DNA from: Dermanyssus gallinae
Taxonomy: Eukaryota > Arthropoda > Arachnida > Mesostigmata > Dermanyssidae
DNA: 64,000 bases
Reading direction: 5' to 3'
NCBI GenBank assembly: GCA_003439945.1
Contig: QVRM01002145.1
Span: 457,001 to 521,000, forward strand
In this document: piece by piece, positions 1-10,631 of the stretch
Layout of the letters: each line of letters opens with the position of its first letter
How positions within the stretch are numbered: position 1 is the first letter of the stretch
Position numbers and translations under genes: made by a program
Notes under the pieces: model-generated
Told to the model about the DNA's origin: nothing
Databases searched by the model: none
Seen by the model: only the letters and a program-made list of their open reading frames with translations

Positions 1-375
1 CAAGCAGCCTGCCTCGTCCGGCATGACGACCAGTTCAGCCTAGCCTCGCTGTAGATAATAGAATAGTGATCATCATCATCATCATGCTCGTGCAATGGTA
101 ATGGCCCGGATCACAATCATCATCATCGTCGTCATCGCCTTCATCAGTAGCGATGGTGGGTGGCCACCATTAACCCGAACGCACCCGACAACTTTGCCAC
201 GGAGCCGAATTGTGAAACAGTTCAGCTGCAGTTCAGCTGACTGCCTACCACTCGTTGAGCTGCTATCACTGGCTAATGAGTCGTCGAACTCCTATGATGA
301 TGATGCCTCGCTCACTCGGAGAATAGACCAGGCTGGGCCAACCACCGGGGCAGGCTTTAGCAACCACTTATGAAT
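1..375. other. Unassigned start of window with CAT triplet runs
   Basis: This stretch has short ATC/CAT runs near 70-130. It holds a 92-codon plus-strand frame at 95-373 with a hydrophobic Ile/Val-rich N-terminus derived partly from those triplets. I recognise no domain in it. It may be chance, or the end of an exon that begins outside the window. Confidence 0.3.
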
Positions 376-401
376 ACATATATATATATATATATATATA
401 T
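376..401. repeat. (TA)n microsatellite
   Basis: A pure TA dinucleotide run. It is the first of more than fifteen such arrays in the window. Confidence 0.9.
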
Positions 402-1455
402 GCTAGTACTACAGCACGCCTGCTAAGTTTAGGCGCTAGCACAATAAAAGTACATCTAGCACAAAACTTCTCGAAAAATTGATAACTATACTACTGTTTC
501 GCGTACCCCCCTCTAAAACTCACAGTTGCAAAAACATATAGTTTCGGGATGGTTGGATGAGATTGGAACAAAAAAATTCTATTATGTGTAGCGACAAGTC
601 GAATTCTGAACTACTACTAACTACTACTACTACTACTAATAGATACGTTCATGTGGAGTAACCCAACTCCATGGAAGTGTCATATTAACAAACTGAATTT
701 CATCATATGCATTTTTTCCTTCTTATAAGTAAACGCGACGTAGTCCATTCTGATTAATTAACTTCAACATACGGCAGATAACAGCATTGACTAGGAGCTG
801 CTCTGTGGGCGCAACAGATTTGGTAGTCGCCGAACGGCGATTCCCTCAGCTGTTCGATCTGCGTGGCAAGCGATATTAGCCCGCTATATCCGAGCAAACG
901 CGCCACTTTTTAAATTTTATTTATTTCGCAAACTAGTTGCATTTTTTAAGATATAGTATATGAAAATCATGACGCCTTTGCAACTCTATTCGATCCACTG
1001 TTCGATTCACGTTGAGAGGTAGTGCAGGGATCGCTAAGGCGTCTGGCAGTTCATTGTGTGATGTTGTTGCAAACCGGCATCCCTCTAGCTAAGGCCAAGG
1101 TTTGCTGCCGAACGATGTGTCTACACTTAATGCTCATAGTGGAGTTAACTGGGACCACTGCTTTTCTTCTTTAGAAGGCCACGCAGGATTTTTGCAACGC
1201 CTACCTTTTCGACAAGAGAATGTAAAAGATGCTGATCCTGGGTGAGTAAATATTCAACTGTTTATTTATACGTGGGTGCAATAGGGCCAAATATGAATAG
1301 TAAAGCAATTGCTGACTTATTAGCTCCTAGATAATACTGCGCGTGTTTCTCTTCTGCCGACCTATACTGTTGGTATAAGGTTCCACTTGCATCCACGAAG
1401 TCAAGCCTCCTCTTCATCATTAAGCCGGCGCTTGTTCTCTGCCGGCAGCTGCTTG
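402..1455. other. No recognisable gene apart from one exon-like block
   Basis: AT-rich sequence with a short CTA/ACT run near 607-640. I see no coding similarity here except the exon-like block listed separately at 1175-1241. Confidence 0.4.
1175..1241 (+). other. Exon-like block between splice-site-like signals
   Basis: A pyrimidine tract ending in TTCTTCTTTAG lies just before 1175, and GTGAGT follows at 1242. One of the three frames is open across the 67 nt (reading GHAGFLQRLPFRQENVKD). This is a signal-level observation only. I see no neighbouring exon or protein family, and chance is a real possibility. Confidence 0.15.
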
Positions 1456-1517
1456 TATTCGCCTCTGGTATTGTTCATAGTGCTGTCCAGCTCTATGAAC
1501 AACACTAAAGGCGAATA
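1456..1517. repeat. Short imperfect inverted repeat (25-bp arms, 12-nt loop)
   Basis: The left arm at 1456-1480 pairs with 1493-1517 at 22 of 25 positions, and one of the three differences would be a G-U wobble in RNA. The size and loop resemble a short pre-miRNA stem. A transposon remnant is equally possible. Confidence 0.6.
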
Positions 1518-3443
1518 TTATTACTATTTTTTAATACTTGAGTTACAGGGATTTGTGATTAACTAACAGTCTACGTTGCGCAATTATCTGGGACTCAAGA
1601 TGAGGGGCCTTCTCTAACCACAGAAGCTCCAGAATTTCGCGGTGTTTCAGGTAGCAGGCCCGCCTGAACCACAGACTCGCCCGCTTTTGTCAAGACTTTC
1701 TTTTTTGACTACCACTGTCTTTACGGCAGCTCCTAAAGTGTAATTTCTCTGACCTACTTTAATTGGCTGCATGGACTCGCGCTTAAATGAACAAAAAGTT
1801 GAGCTTTCTTGAGGGATACTCGCTCGAAACATGATGCGTAGCGTGCATGTGGCCCGGGCATGCGCAGAAAGACTATTAAGTGCTTTCGCGCAAAAAGCTC
1901 AATGATCTCTTATCCCTGAAACTATATCGGATACTCGGTATTATGGAATACAGGGTTGATTGTACTTCGTTCGCTGTGAGAAACGTACGTGAATTGATCA
2001 CGGCAATTTGCGCAGCGGAGGTATCTGTATTGCGGACGCTCTATCAGTTTCTCTGCCTTTACGTCGTTACCGCTAAAGTCAATACGACCGTTGACTGGTC
2101 TACTGCAGCGCCGTTAGTTGTCGCATTATGAGCTTGAGATTCTTATAGTGTATGTAACAATCTTAAAATGTATAACGACAATCTTATAATGTGTAACGCC
2201 AACTGTATGTCGGGTAAAATAGTGGAGGTCCATAGGCTTGGTTGTCATGTTTGAGCACGACACATTTTTAGTGAAGATTTATATTTGAATACTCACATAC
2301 CAGATTGTGAAGCCACCAACAGTCCGCTGCACCTTTACAAAGCGAGGTAGGACCCACGGAGAAGTAAATCTCTAATAAATATATCTAATAGATAAATATG
2401 AAACAATAACGGCTACACTTGTAGGCAACTTGTGTGCACAAACAAGTTTTCGCTAAGGTAATCGTCGACCTCTATTAGATTTGCTGTTCAGATAAGAACG
2501 ACTTTATTCGATATGACTATGAAGCCTTTTCTTCGTTATTTTGTATGAGAAGTTAAAAGTTAAATTGTTTATTTTTAGATTTTAATTTATTTTGTTAAAA
2601 ACAATGTATACTTAGGCATATATGACCCTTGAATAAAGGTGCTTTTGACTTAACTTGAGATAAGCCTGTAGTTATTTAACCGAAAGCGAATTCTGGCCAA
2701 AGTATGCAAAGAGTAATTTATCGGAGAAATCCCATCTAGGCAAAACTGCACTTGGATTTGAGGCTAGAAAGTATCTTATAAATTGATTCTTTAGAAAAGG
2801 ACAGCAGCTAGCCTCGGATTTTGGCAGTGAAGCTAGTCGCGGAGCCGTTGTAAGTCCATAGCGCAATTTAGTTGCCCTGGGCAGAATTGGTAAAATTATC
2901 AAATGAGGGACGATAAAGTGAGGGCGGCGAGAAGACTCGCTTTGTTTTGTATGCTGGTGGCCTCGTCGAAGCCAATCTGATGGAACCATAACCTGCTGCG
3001 AGTGTCACGTGCGGTGTAAGAGTGCGATGGCTTGGCTTTTGAGGTAGCACTGAAACGATGGTTACATAATAGTCTAATCCAATCATCAAATGTCCTGTCG
3101 AGAGCCCCCATATAGAGGGTCAAATTCTCAATTTTCAGTTGGCAACGTAGTTTATAGACGAAACTGCATTACATAATGGCTAAACTATTGTCATATAGGA
3201 TAAAGATGAGTCGAGAAGATACATTGGATAAGTCAGATGAAATAAGGAGTGCCAAACTGAAAACCGCCGACATAATAGAGCATATCAGCTCAAGTCCTGC
3301 TGCGTAGCCACCTCGAATTAGATGGCTCCTCGACGGTCATACTCGATTGGGGTCAATGGTATGGTAATTTCGCCGGGACGGGCCGGGATGAGAAATTTTG
3401 CAGGCTAGCGTAGCTACTGTTAGAAGACATAGCTTAGTAACTG
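1518..3443. other. No recognisable gene; one small tandem repeat
   Basis: Three copies of a 20-21-bp unit (consensus near TCTTATAATGTGTAAC) lie at 2141-2202. Overlapping minus-strand frames at 2672-3123 (70-105 codons) have no recognisable motif. Nothing else in this AT-rich stretch is assignable. Confidence 0.4.
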
Positions 3444-3459
3444 TATAATCATAAGTAAC

Positions 3460-3725
3460 GCGGTGTAATAGATCGACATCTAACGACGGCCTTTGCAGCT
3501 CACGGATTTCATCACGTTCTGTGCAACGTAGAGGGTTTTCATGAACCATAGGATGAATGTCAATGCAAACAATGCTGGAGCAAATGTGATCGATACCACG
3601 CCGCGGTATGCCCGGCGGTTAGGTCTATAGCAGAACTAGCAAAACGCTAGATTGTTGGCGTCTCGAAACATTTTGATGTAACATAAACACATTTACCCAG
3701 TTTGGGTGTTAATAAAACAAATATA
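3460..3725 (+). mobile_element. 5'-truncated LINE 3' end (family B) with 16-bp TSD
   Basis: The insert is bounded by a perfect 16-bp direct repeat, TATAATCATAAGTAAC, at 3444-3459 and 3726-3741. It encodes the last part of a LINE ORF: RHLTTAFAAHGFHHVLC, then a cysteine/histidine block and CDRYHAAVCPAV before the stop. The same block ends the longer family-B copy at 26928-28720. There is one in-frame stop after GFHEP. The 3' end carries a short palindrome (ACCCAGTTTGGGT) and AATAAA. It is 5'-truncated, as target-primed reverse transcription commonly produces. Confidence 0.8.
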
Positions 3726-3741
3726 TATAATCATAAGTAAC

Positions 3742-4160
3742 AAACAAGTTACTGATAGACTCGTATAGCCAGCCGGAGAAGAATAACGAGTAATCTTGTA
3801 TGGCCTTAATTCTATGGAAATCAGGTCGTAACGCAGCAATGACAGAACAACATTTAGGCTCTAAATACTCTTAATAAGGACGCCATTACAGATTCTCCTG
3901 AATAATGTTTGGGAGCGGTCCATCTAAACCCAAGCTGAAAAATAATGATTTTCGAACTGCGACGGGCATAAATAGCAGTCTCCTGTCGAGCCGAAACAGT
4001 AACGTCAAGTGATCTATAGTAATATTGATGTCAGATGGGTCAACTAAAAATACAAACGTTGTGCGATCAGCAAAATACCTATCGATCAGTCGAAGTTGTC
4101 ACGTCTAACCTTCCGAAGTATAAAGGGCGGTATAAGGGGATTTAGGGACCCGGAATGATT
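3742..4160. other. No recognisable feature
   Basis: AT-rich sequence without a long reading frame or a repeat that I can relate to the rest of the window. Confidence 0.4.
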
Positions 4161-4293
4161 AAAAAAAAAATATAGATATATATATGTTGATATATAGATA
4201 TATATATATATATATAGAGATATGATACACATAGAGATATAGATAATATATATGATATATATATATATATATAATATATATATATATATACAC

Positions 4294-4386
<93 letters not shown>

Positions 4387-4388
4387 TT
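4161..4388. repeat. Long compound (TA)n array
   Basis: About 225 bp of TA-rich dinucleotide repeat with occasional GATA and CATA variants. Open frames of alternating Tyr and Ile across it on both strands are a by-product of the repeat. It ends within a few bases of the R2-like LINE fragment that follows. Confidence 0.95.
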
Positions 4389-5223
4389 GTTCTTTGCGAG
4401 CGCTTGGGAACCTCCGTTGAGACCGCTACACAAGAGACCGATTACTGGTCTCAACAACTACTCAACACGTTCGATGGGGCACATTTTAAAAAAGCACACA
4501 TAACGCCCTTTGTACATTACTGGATTAAGGATATGCCCTGCCTATCTGGTAAGGAGTATTTAAACCTACTAAAGCTCAGGATCAACGCACAACCAACGCG
4601 TGCCAGATTGGCCAGGGGACGCCCGGGCTACATCAAACGTTGTATACAACACAGAAACAAACTATAAAGAGACATGACGACGCCTGTGATCGCGTGGCGC
4701 GTCTTCTCCGCGAGAGGGGTCATGAGGTGGTTCGTGAGCGAGTATTCCGTCGACCGGGCGCACCGGGTCTAAAGCCCGACCTCGTAATAACAACACCTAC
4801 CGAGGTCTGGGTTTTAGATGCCGAAGTTTGCGGCCCAAACCGGGACCTGGCAAAAGCGCGGCAGGACAAGATCACCAAATATGACGTCGAGTTCCTAAGA
4901 GCGGCGCTCCCCGACCCGCAAAAATCTCGCAGATTCGTATCCATCACTATCTCTATGAGTGGTGTATGGGACTCCGAATCTGCGAGAACGCTCTTGGGGC
5001 TCGGCGTCACGAAGAGGAATCTTATGGATCTTACCGTTTTAACGTTGCAAGGAACCTTGAGGATATACCGCTCGCACCGGGTCCATAAGAGCGGGGGCTA
5101 CCATCAAGCAAGGACACGGACAGCTGATTCTTAACCTCACGTGACACCTTTTTACCACAATTTTTATTGAGGCGAGCACTGCCGAGTGTGCAAACGTATT
5201 GTAAATGATTAATAAATCATCAC

Positions 5224-5226
<3 letters not shown>
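4389..5226 (+). mobile_element. 5'-truncated R2-like LINE 3' copy inside (TA)n
   Basis: It begins at the end of the (TA)n array and ends at a second (TA)n array at 5225-5258. The interior encodes the C-terminus of an R2-type protein (see the coding entry). A 3' UTR of about 90 bp with AATAAA follows. The 5' truncation point and the 3' end both meet TA dinucleotide DNA, which suggests insertion within one TA array. Confidence 0.75.
4395..5134 (+). pseudogene. R2-like ORF C-terminus with REL endonuclease
   Basis: An upstream frame (4404-4667) ends with KLRINAQPTRARLARGRPG, the conserved segment before the zinc knuckle of R2-clade proteins. The downstream frame (to 5134) contains IKRHDDACDRVARLLRERGH, then KPDLV followed about 11 residues later by VLDAEV. 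That KPD...D arrangement is the catalytic core of the REL endonuclease that nicks the target DNA. Between the two frames the usual CCHC knuckle is missing or reduced, and the frame shifts near 4660. The copy is therefore broken although the nuclease core is well preserved. R2 clade is the best fit; another REL clade is possible. Confidence 0.75.

Positions 5227-5258
<32 letters not shown>
5225..5258. repeat. (TA)n microsatellite at LINE 3' end
   Basis: A TA run directly after the 3' UTR of the R2-like copy. Confidence 0.9.
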
Positions 5259-5260
<2 letters not shown>

Positions 5261-5944
5261 CATTTAAATCGGGCTGCGATAAATTATATATTACCAAAAA
5301 AAGTTCAGTAGAATAAAAAAAAACACAACGGGGCCTACAATGCATCCTTATTCATAATAATCACCATAATTCATAATGGAGCCCCCATATTCATACTATG
5401 CGAAGCTCATTTGATAGGGCGAATCCTGACATTGTTGAGGAACAGATACATTTATATTTATTCACTCAAGTCGAGTAGCTATTAAACCACAAATAAAACA
5501 CTTTAACACTAATAAGGACAGTGAACCAAGACTATCAGCGGGTAACCTGCATATGTATCGATATATATATATATACATTCCCTGGTATAAAATATAAAAA
5601 CTACAAGGCTCTATACTGATGTGCTAATTAATTTAACGATTGCACAAAATTGAATTCTGCAGCATGGTATCTTCGACAGAATTCACCGCGGCGGCGGCAT
5701 ACACAAGTCTTACATGGTTCATGAAACTCAGCGTTGACATAGAATGTTATGAAAGCCGTACACTACAAATCGTGGTATCACGTGTCTAAGGATGTCTTAA
5801 GGATCCAATACTCTCTCATTGCCGATTCAGCACCAGTGTTTTAAAAATGTTTGAGACGTAATCGCCCAGAAAAAAAGGGCGATAGCTAATTGAGGAAAAT
5901 CTGTCGCCCTTTGTTCTTGTATAACCTTAAGCGACTTTAAAGCT
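5259..5944. other. No recognisable gene
   Basis: AT-rich DNA with a short TA run near 5560-5575. Nothing is assignable before the minisatellite begins. Confidence 0.4.
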
Positions 5945-8900
5945 GGTCGGTTCTAATAACCAGTGAAAAGGACGCGGTTCTAAGAACAAGCCTATTCCAA
6001 GAACCAGCGAGGTGCACGCGGTCCTAAGAACGAGCCAGTTCTAAGAACCAGCGAAGTGCACGCGGTTGTAAGAACGAGCCGGTTCTATCAACCAGTGAAA
6101 AAGATGCGGTTTTAAGAACCAGTCGGTTCTAAAAACCAGCGAGGAGTACGCGGTTTTAAGAACCAGTCGGTTCTAAAATCGAGCGAGGAGTACGCGGTTC
6201 TAAGAACGAGCCTATTCTAAGAACCAGCGAGGTGCACGCGGTTCTAAGAACGAGCCGGTTCTAAGAACCAGCGAGGTGCACGCGGTTGTAGGAACGAGCC
6301 GGTGCTAAGAACCAGTGAAAAAGATGCGGTTTTAGGAACCAGTCGGTTCTAAGAACCAGCGAGGTGCACGCGGTTTTAAAAACAAGCCGGTTTTAAGAAC
6401 CAGTGAAAAGGACGCGGTTCTATGAACGAGCTGGTTTTAAGTATAAGTGAAAAGGACGCGCTTCTAAGAACAATCCAGTTCTAAGAACCAGTGAAACGAA
6501 TGTGGTTGTAAGAACGAACCGGTTCTTAGAACCAGCGAGGTACTCGCGGTGTTCTAAGAACGAGCCGATTCTGAGAACCAGCGAGGTGCGCGCGGTTCTA
6601 AGAACGAGCCGGTTCTATGAACCAATGAAAAGGACGCGGTTCTAAGAATGAGCCGGTTCTAAGAACCACTGAAAAAGACGCGGTTGTAAGAACGAGCCGG
6701 TTCTAAGAACCAGTAAAAAAGAGGCGGTTTTAAGAACGAGTCGGTTCTAAAAACCAGTGAAAAGGATGCGGTTGTAAGAACCAGTGAAAAGGACGCGGTT
6801 ATAAGAACGAGCCGGTTCTAAGAACCAGCCAGATGCACGCGGTTCTAAGAACAAGCGGGTTCTAAGAACCAGCAAGGTGCACGCGGTTCTAAGAACGTGG
6901 CGGTTCTAAGAACAAACGAGGTACACGCGGGGTAAGAACGAGCCGGTTTTAAGAACCAGTGAAAAGGACGCGGTTTTATGAACGAGCCGGTTCTAAGAAT
7001 CAGTGAAACGGATGCGGTTCAAAGACCGAGCCGGTTCTAAGAACCAGCGAGGTGCACGCGGTTTTAAGAACGAGGCGCTTCTAAGGACCAGTGAAAAATA
7101 CGCGGTTCTAAGAACGAGCCGGTTCTAAAAACCAGTGAAAAAGACGCGGTTTTAAGAACGAGCCGGTTCTAACAACCAGCGAGGTGCACGCGGTTCTAGG
7201 AACAAGCCGGTGTAAGAACCAGTGAAAAGACGCGGTTCTAAGAACTAGCCGGTTCTAAAAATAACAGTGAAAAAAAAACACGGTTCTAAGAACGAACTGG
7301 TTCTAAGAAGCAGTGAAAATGACTCGGTTCTAGGAACGAGTCGGTTCTAGGAACCAGCGAGGTGCTCGCGGTTCTAAGAACGAGCCGGTTGTAAAACCAG
7401 CGAGGTGCACTCGGTTCTAAATACGAGCGGGTGTAAGAACCAGTGAAAAGACGCGGTTCTAAGAACGAGGCGGTTTTAAGAACCAGTGAAAAAACGCAGT
7501 TCTAAAAACGAGCTGGTTCTAAGAACCAGTGAGAAAGACGCGGTTCTAAGATCGAGCCGGTTCCAAGAACCAGCGAGGTGCACGCGGTTCTAAAAACGAG
7601 CCGGTTCTTAGAACCAGCGAGATGCACGCGGTTTTAAGAACAAGCCGGTTTTAAGAACCGGCGAGGTGCACGCGGTTCTAAACACGAGCCGGTTCTAAGA
7701 ACCAGCCCGGTGCACGCGTTCTAAGAACGAGCCGGTTGTAAGAACCAGTGAAAAGCACGCGGTTCTAAGAACGAACCAATTCTAAGAACCAGCGAGTTGC
7801 ACACGGTTTTAAGAACGAGTCGGTTCTAAAAACCAGCGAGGTGTACGCGGTTCTAAGAACGAGCCGGTTTTAAGAACCAGCGAGTTGCATGTGGTTCGAA
7901 GAACGAGCCGGTTTTAAGAACCAGTGAAAGAGACGCGGTTTTAAGAACGAGCTGGTTCTAAGAACGAGCCGATTTTAAGAACCAGTGAAAGAGACGCAGT
8001 TCTAAGAACGAGCTGGTTCTAAGATCCAGTGAAAAAGACGCGGTGTTAAGAACGAGCCGGTTCTAAAAGCCAGCGAGGTGCCCGCGGTTCTAAGAACGAG
8101 TCAGTGGTAAGAACCAGTGAAAAAACGCGGTTTTAAGAACGAGCTGGTTCTAAGAATCAGTGAAAAAACGCGGTTCTTAGAACGAACTGGTTCTAAGAAC
8201 CAGTGAAAATGACGCGGTTCTAGGAACGAGTCGGTTCTAAGTACCAGCGAGGTGCACGCGGTTCTAAAAACGAGCCGGTTGTAAGAACCAGCGAAGTGCA
8301 CGCGGTTCTAAGAACGAGCCGGTTCTAAGAACCAGTGAAAAGACGCGGTTCCAAGAACGAGCCGGTTCTAAGAACCAGTGAAAAAACGCAGTTCTAAAAA
8401 CGGGGTGTAAGAACCAGCGAGGTGTACGCGGTTCTAGGAACGAGTCGGTTCTAAGTACCAGCGAGGTGCACGCGGTTCTAAAAACGAGCCGGTTCTAAGA
8501 ACCAGCAAAGTGCACGCGGTTCTAAGAACGAGCCGGTTCTAAGAACCAGTGAAAAGACGCGGTTCTAAGAACGAGCCGGTTCTTAGAACCAGTGAAAAAA
8601 ACGCAGTTCTAAAAACGGGGTGTAAGAACCAGCGAGGTGTACGCGGTTTTAAGAACGAGCCGGTTCTAAGAACCTGCGAGGTGCGCGCGGGTCTAAGAAC
8701 GAGTCGGTTTTAAGAACCAGTGAAAAGGACGCGGTTCTATGAACGAGCCGGTTCTTAGAACCAGCGAGGTGCTCGCGGTGTTCTAAGAACGAGCCGATTC
8801 TGAGAACCAGCGAGGTGTGCGCGGTTCTAAGAACGAGCCGGTTCTATGAACCAATGAAAAGGACGCGGTTCTAAGAATGAGCCGGTTCTAAGAACCAGTG

Positions 8901-10350
8901 AAAAAGACGCGGTTGCAAGAACGAGCCGGTTCTAAGAACCAGTGAAAAACGCGGTTCTAAGAACGAACTGGTTCTAAGAACCAGCGGGGTGCACGCAGGG
9001 TTAAGAACGAGCCGGTTCTAAAAACCAGCAAGGTGCACGCGGTTCTAAGAACGAGCCGGTTCTAAGAACCAGTGAAAAAACGCAGTTCAAAAAACGAGCT
9101 GGTTCTAAGAACCAGTGAGAAAACGCGGTGTAAGAACGAGCTTGTTCTAAGAACCAGCGAGGTGCACGCGGTTCTAAGAACGAGCCGGTTCTAAGAACCA
9201 GCAAGGTGCACGCGGTTCTAAGAACCGGCGAGGTGCACGCGGTTCTAAGAACGAACCGGTTCTAAGAACCAGCGAGGTGCACGCGGTTGTAAGAACGAGC
9301 CGGTTCTCAGAACCAGCGAGGTGCACGCGGTTGTAAGAACGAGCCGGTTCTCAGAACCAGCGAGGTGCACGCGGTTCTAAGAACGAGCCGGTTCTCAGAA
9401 CCAGCGAGGTGCGCGCGGTTCTAAGAACGAGCCTATCCTGAGAACCAGCGAGGTGCACGCTCGCTGCACTCACTAAGAACGAGCCGGTTCTATGAACCAA
9501 TGAAAAGGACGCGGTTCTAAGAACGAGCCGGTTCTAAAAAACAGTAAAAAGACGCGGTTCTAAGAACGAGCCGGTTCTAAGAAACAGTGAAAAAGACGCG
9601 GTTCTTAGAACGAACCGGTTCTAAGAACCAGCGAGGTGCATGCGGTTCTAAGAACCAGCGAGGTGCATGCGGTTCTAAGAACGAGTCGGTTCTAAGAACC
9701 AGTGAAAAGGATGCGGTTATAGGAACGAGCCGGTTCTAAGAACCAGTGAAAAGACGCGGTTCTTAGAACCAGTGAAAAAAACGCGGTTCTAAGAATGAAC
9801 TGGTTCTAAGAACCAGAGAAAATGACGTGGTTCTAGGAACGAGTCGGTTCTTAGAACCAGCGAGGTGCACGCGGTTCTAAGAACGAGCCGGTTCTAAGAA
9901 CCAGCGAGATGCACGCGGTTCTAAGAGCGAGCCGGTTTTAAGAACCAGTAAAAAGGACGCGGTTCTATAAACGAGCCGGTTCTAAGAATCGGTTCTAAGT
10001 ACAAGCCAGTTCTAAAAAAACAGTGAAAAAGACGCGGTTGTAAGAACGAGCCGGTTTTAATAACCAGTGAAAAAGATGCGGTTCTAAGAACGAGTCGGTT
10101 CTAAGAACCGGCGAGGTGCACGCGGTTCTAACAACGAGCCGGTTCTAAGAACCAGTGAAAGAGACGCGGTTTTAAGAACGAGCTGGTTCTAAGAACGAGC
10201 CGGTTCTAAAAACCAGTGAAAAAGACACGGTTCTAAGAACGAGCTTGTTCTAAGAACCAGCGAGGTGCACGCGGTTCTAAAAACGATCCGGTTCTAAAAA
10301 CCAATAAAAAGAACGCGGTTTTAGAACGAGCCGGTTCTAAGAACGAGTTG
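5945..10350. repeat. 4.4-kb minisatellite, about 44-bp unit
   Basis: The array is built from GGTTCTAAGAACGAGCC (17 bp) followed by a 27-bp half that begins GGTTCTAAGAACCAG. The 27-bp half ends in either a GTGAAAA-GACGC or a GCGAGGTGCACGC tail. Dividing the array length by 44 gives roughly 100 units. Both halves share GGTTCTAAGAAC, a near-palindrome, so the unit probably arose by duplication of a shorter monomer. The two tail variants alternate irregularly, with many point changes and some deletions. The period is not a multiple of three and the minus-strand frames across it (60-78 codons) are by-products. Spacers are not unique, so it is not a CRISPR array. Confidence 0.95.
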
Positions 10351-10631
10351 CTAAAGTAAGCACTAATAACCGCAGACAGAGTACTTGGAATGAAGGGTAA
10401 TGCCAGCCTCAGCAACTTTGCCGAGAGCCCTATATGGCCACAGACCCAACCAGCCCGCAGATCCTTCATAGAGTTAGCAACGTGTTTATCATTCTTGGGC
10501 CATGACCTATTGAAAATACGTTAAATATCAACGAACAAATAAAACGGCTCGGCCAAGAATAACAAATTGTTAATTTAGTTCATTTACGTCGAGCTTAAGG
10601 TCTGTCAGCAAATAACCAGGGTCCATATATA

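Noticed and set aside
4086..4503. Frames of alternating Tyr and Ile on both strands
   Set aside because: These are direct translations of the (TA)n array.
5945..10350. CRISPR-like array of short repeats
   Set aside because: The sequence between repeats is itself repeated, there are no unique spacers, and the context is eukaryotic. It is a minisatellite.
5945..10350. Heat-shock or ecdysone response elements in the minisatellite
   Set aside because: TTC and GAA are three bases apart, not two as in heat-shock elements, and the half-site GGTTCT differs from the GGTTCA of ecdysone elements.
8101..10469. Minus-strand frames rich in FLEPARS-type repeats
   Set aside because: The 44-bp period is not a multiple of three, so the frames break quickly. 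They are by-products of the array.
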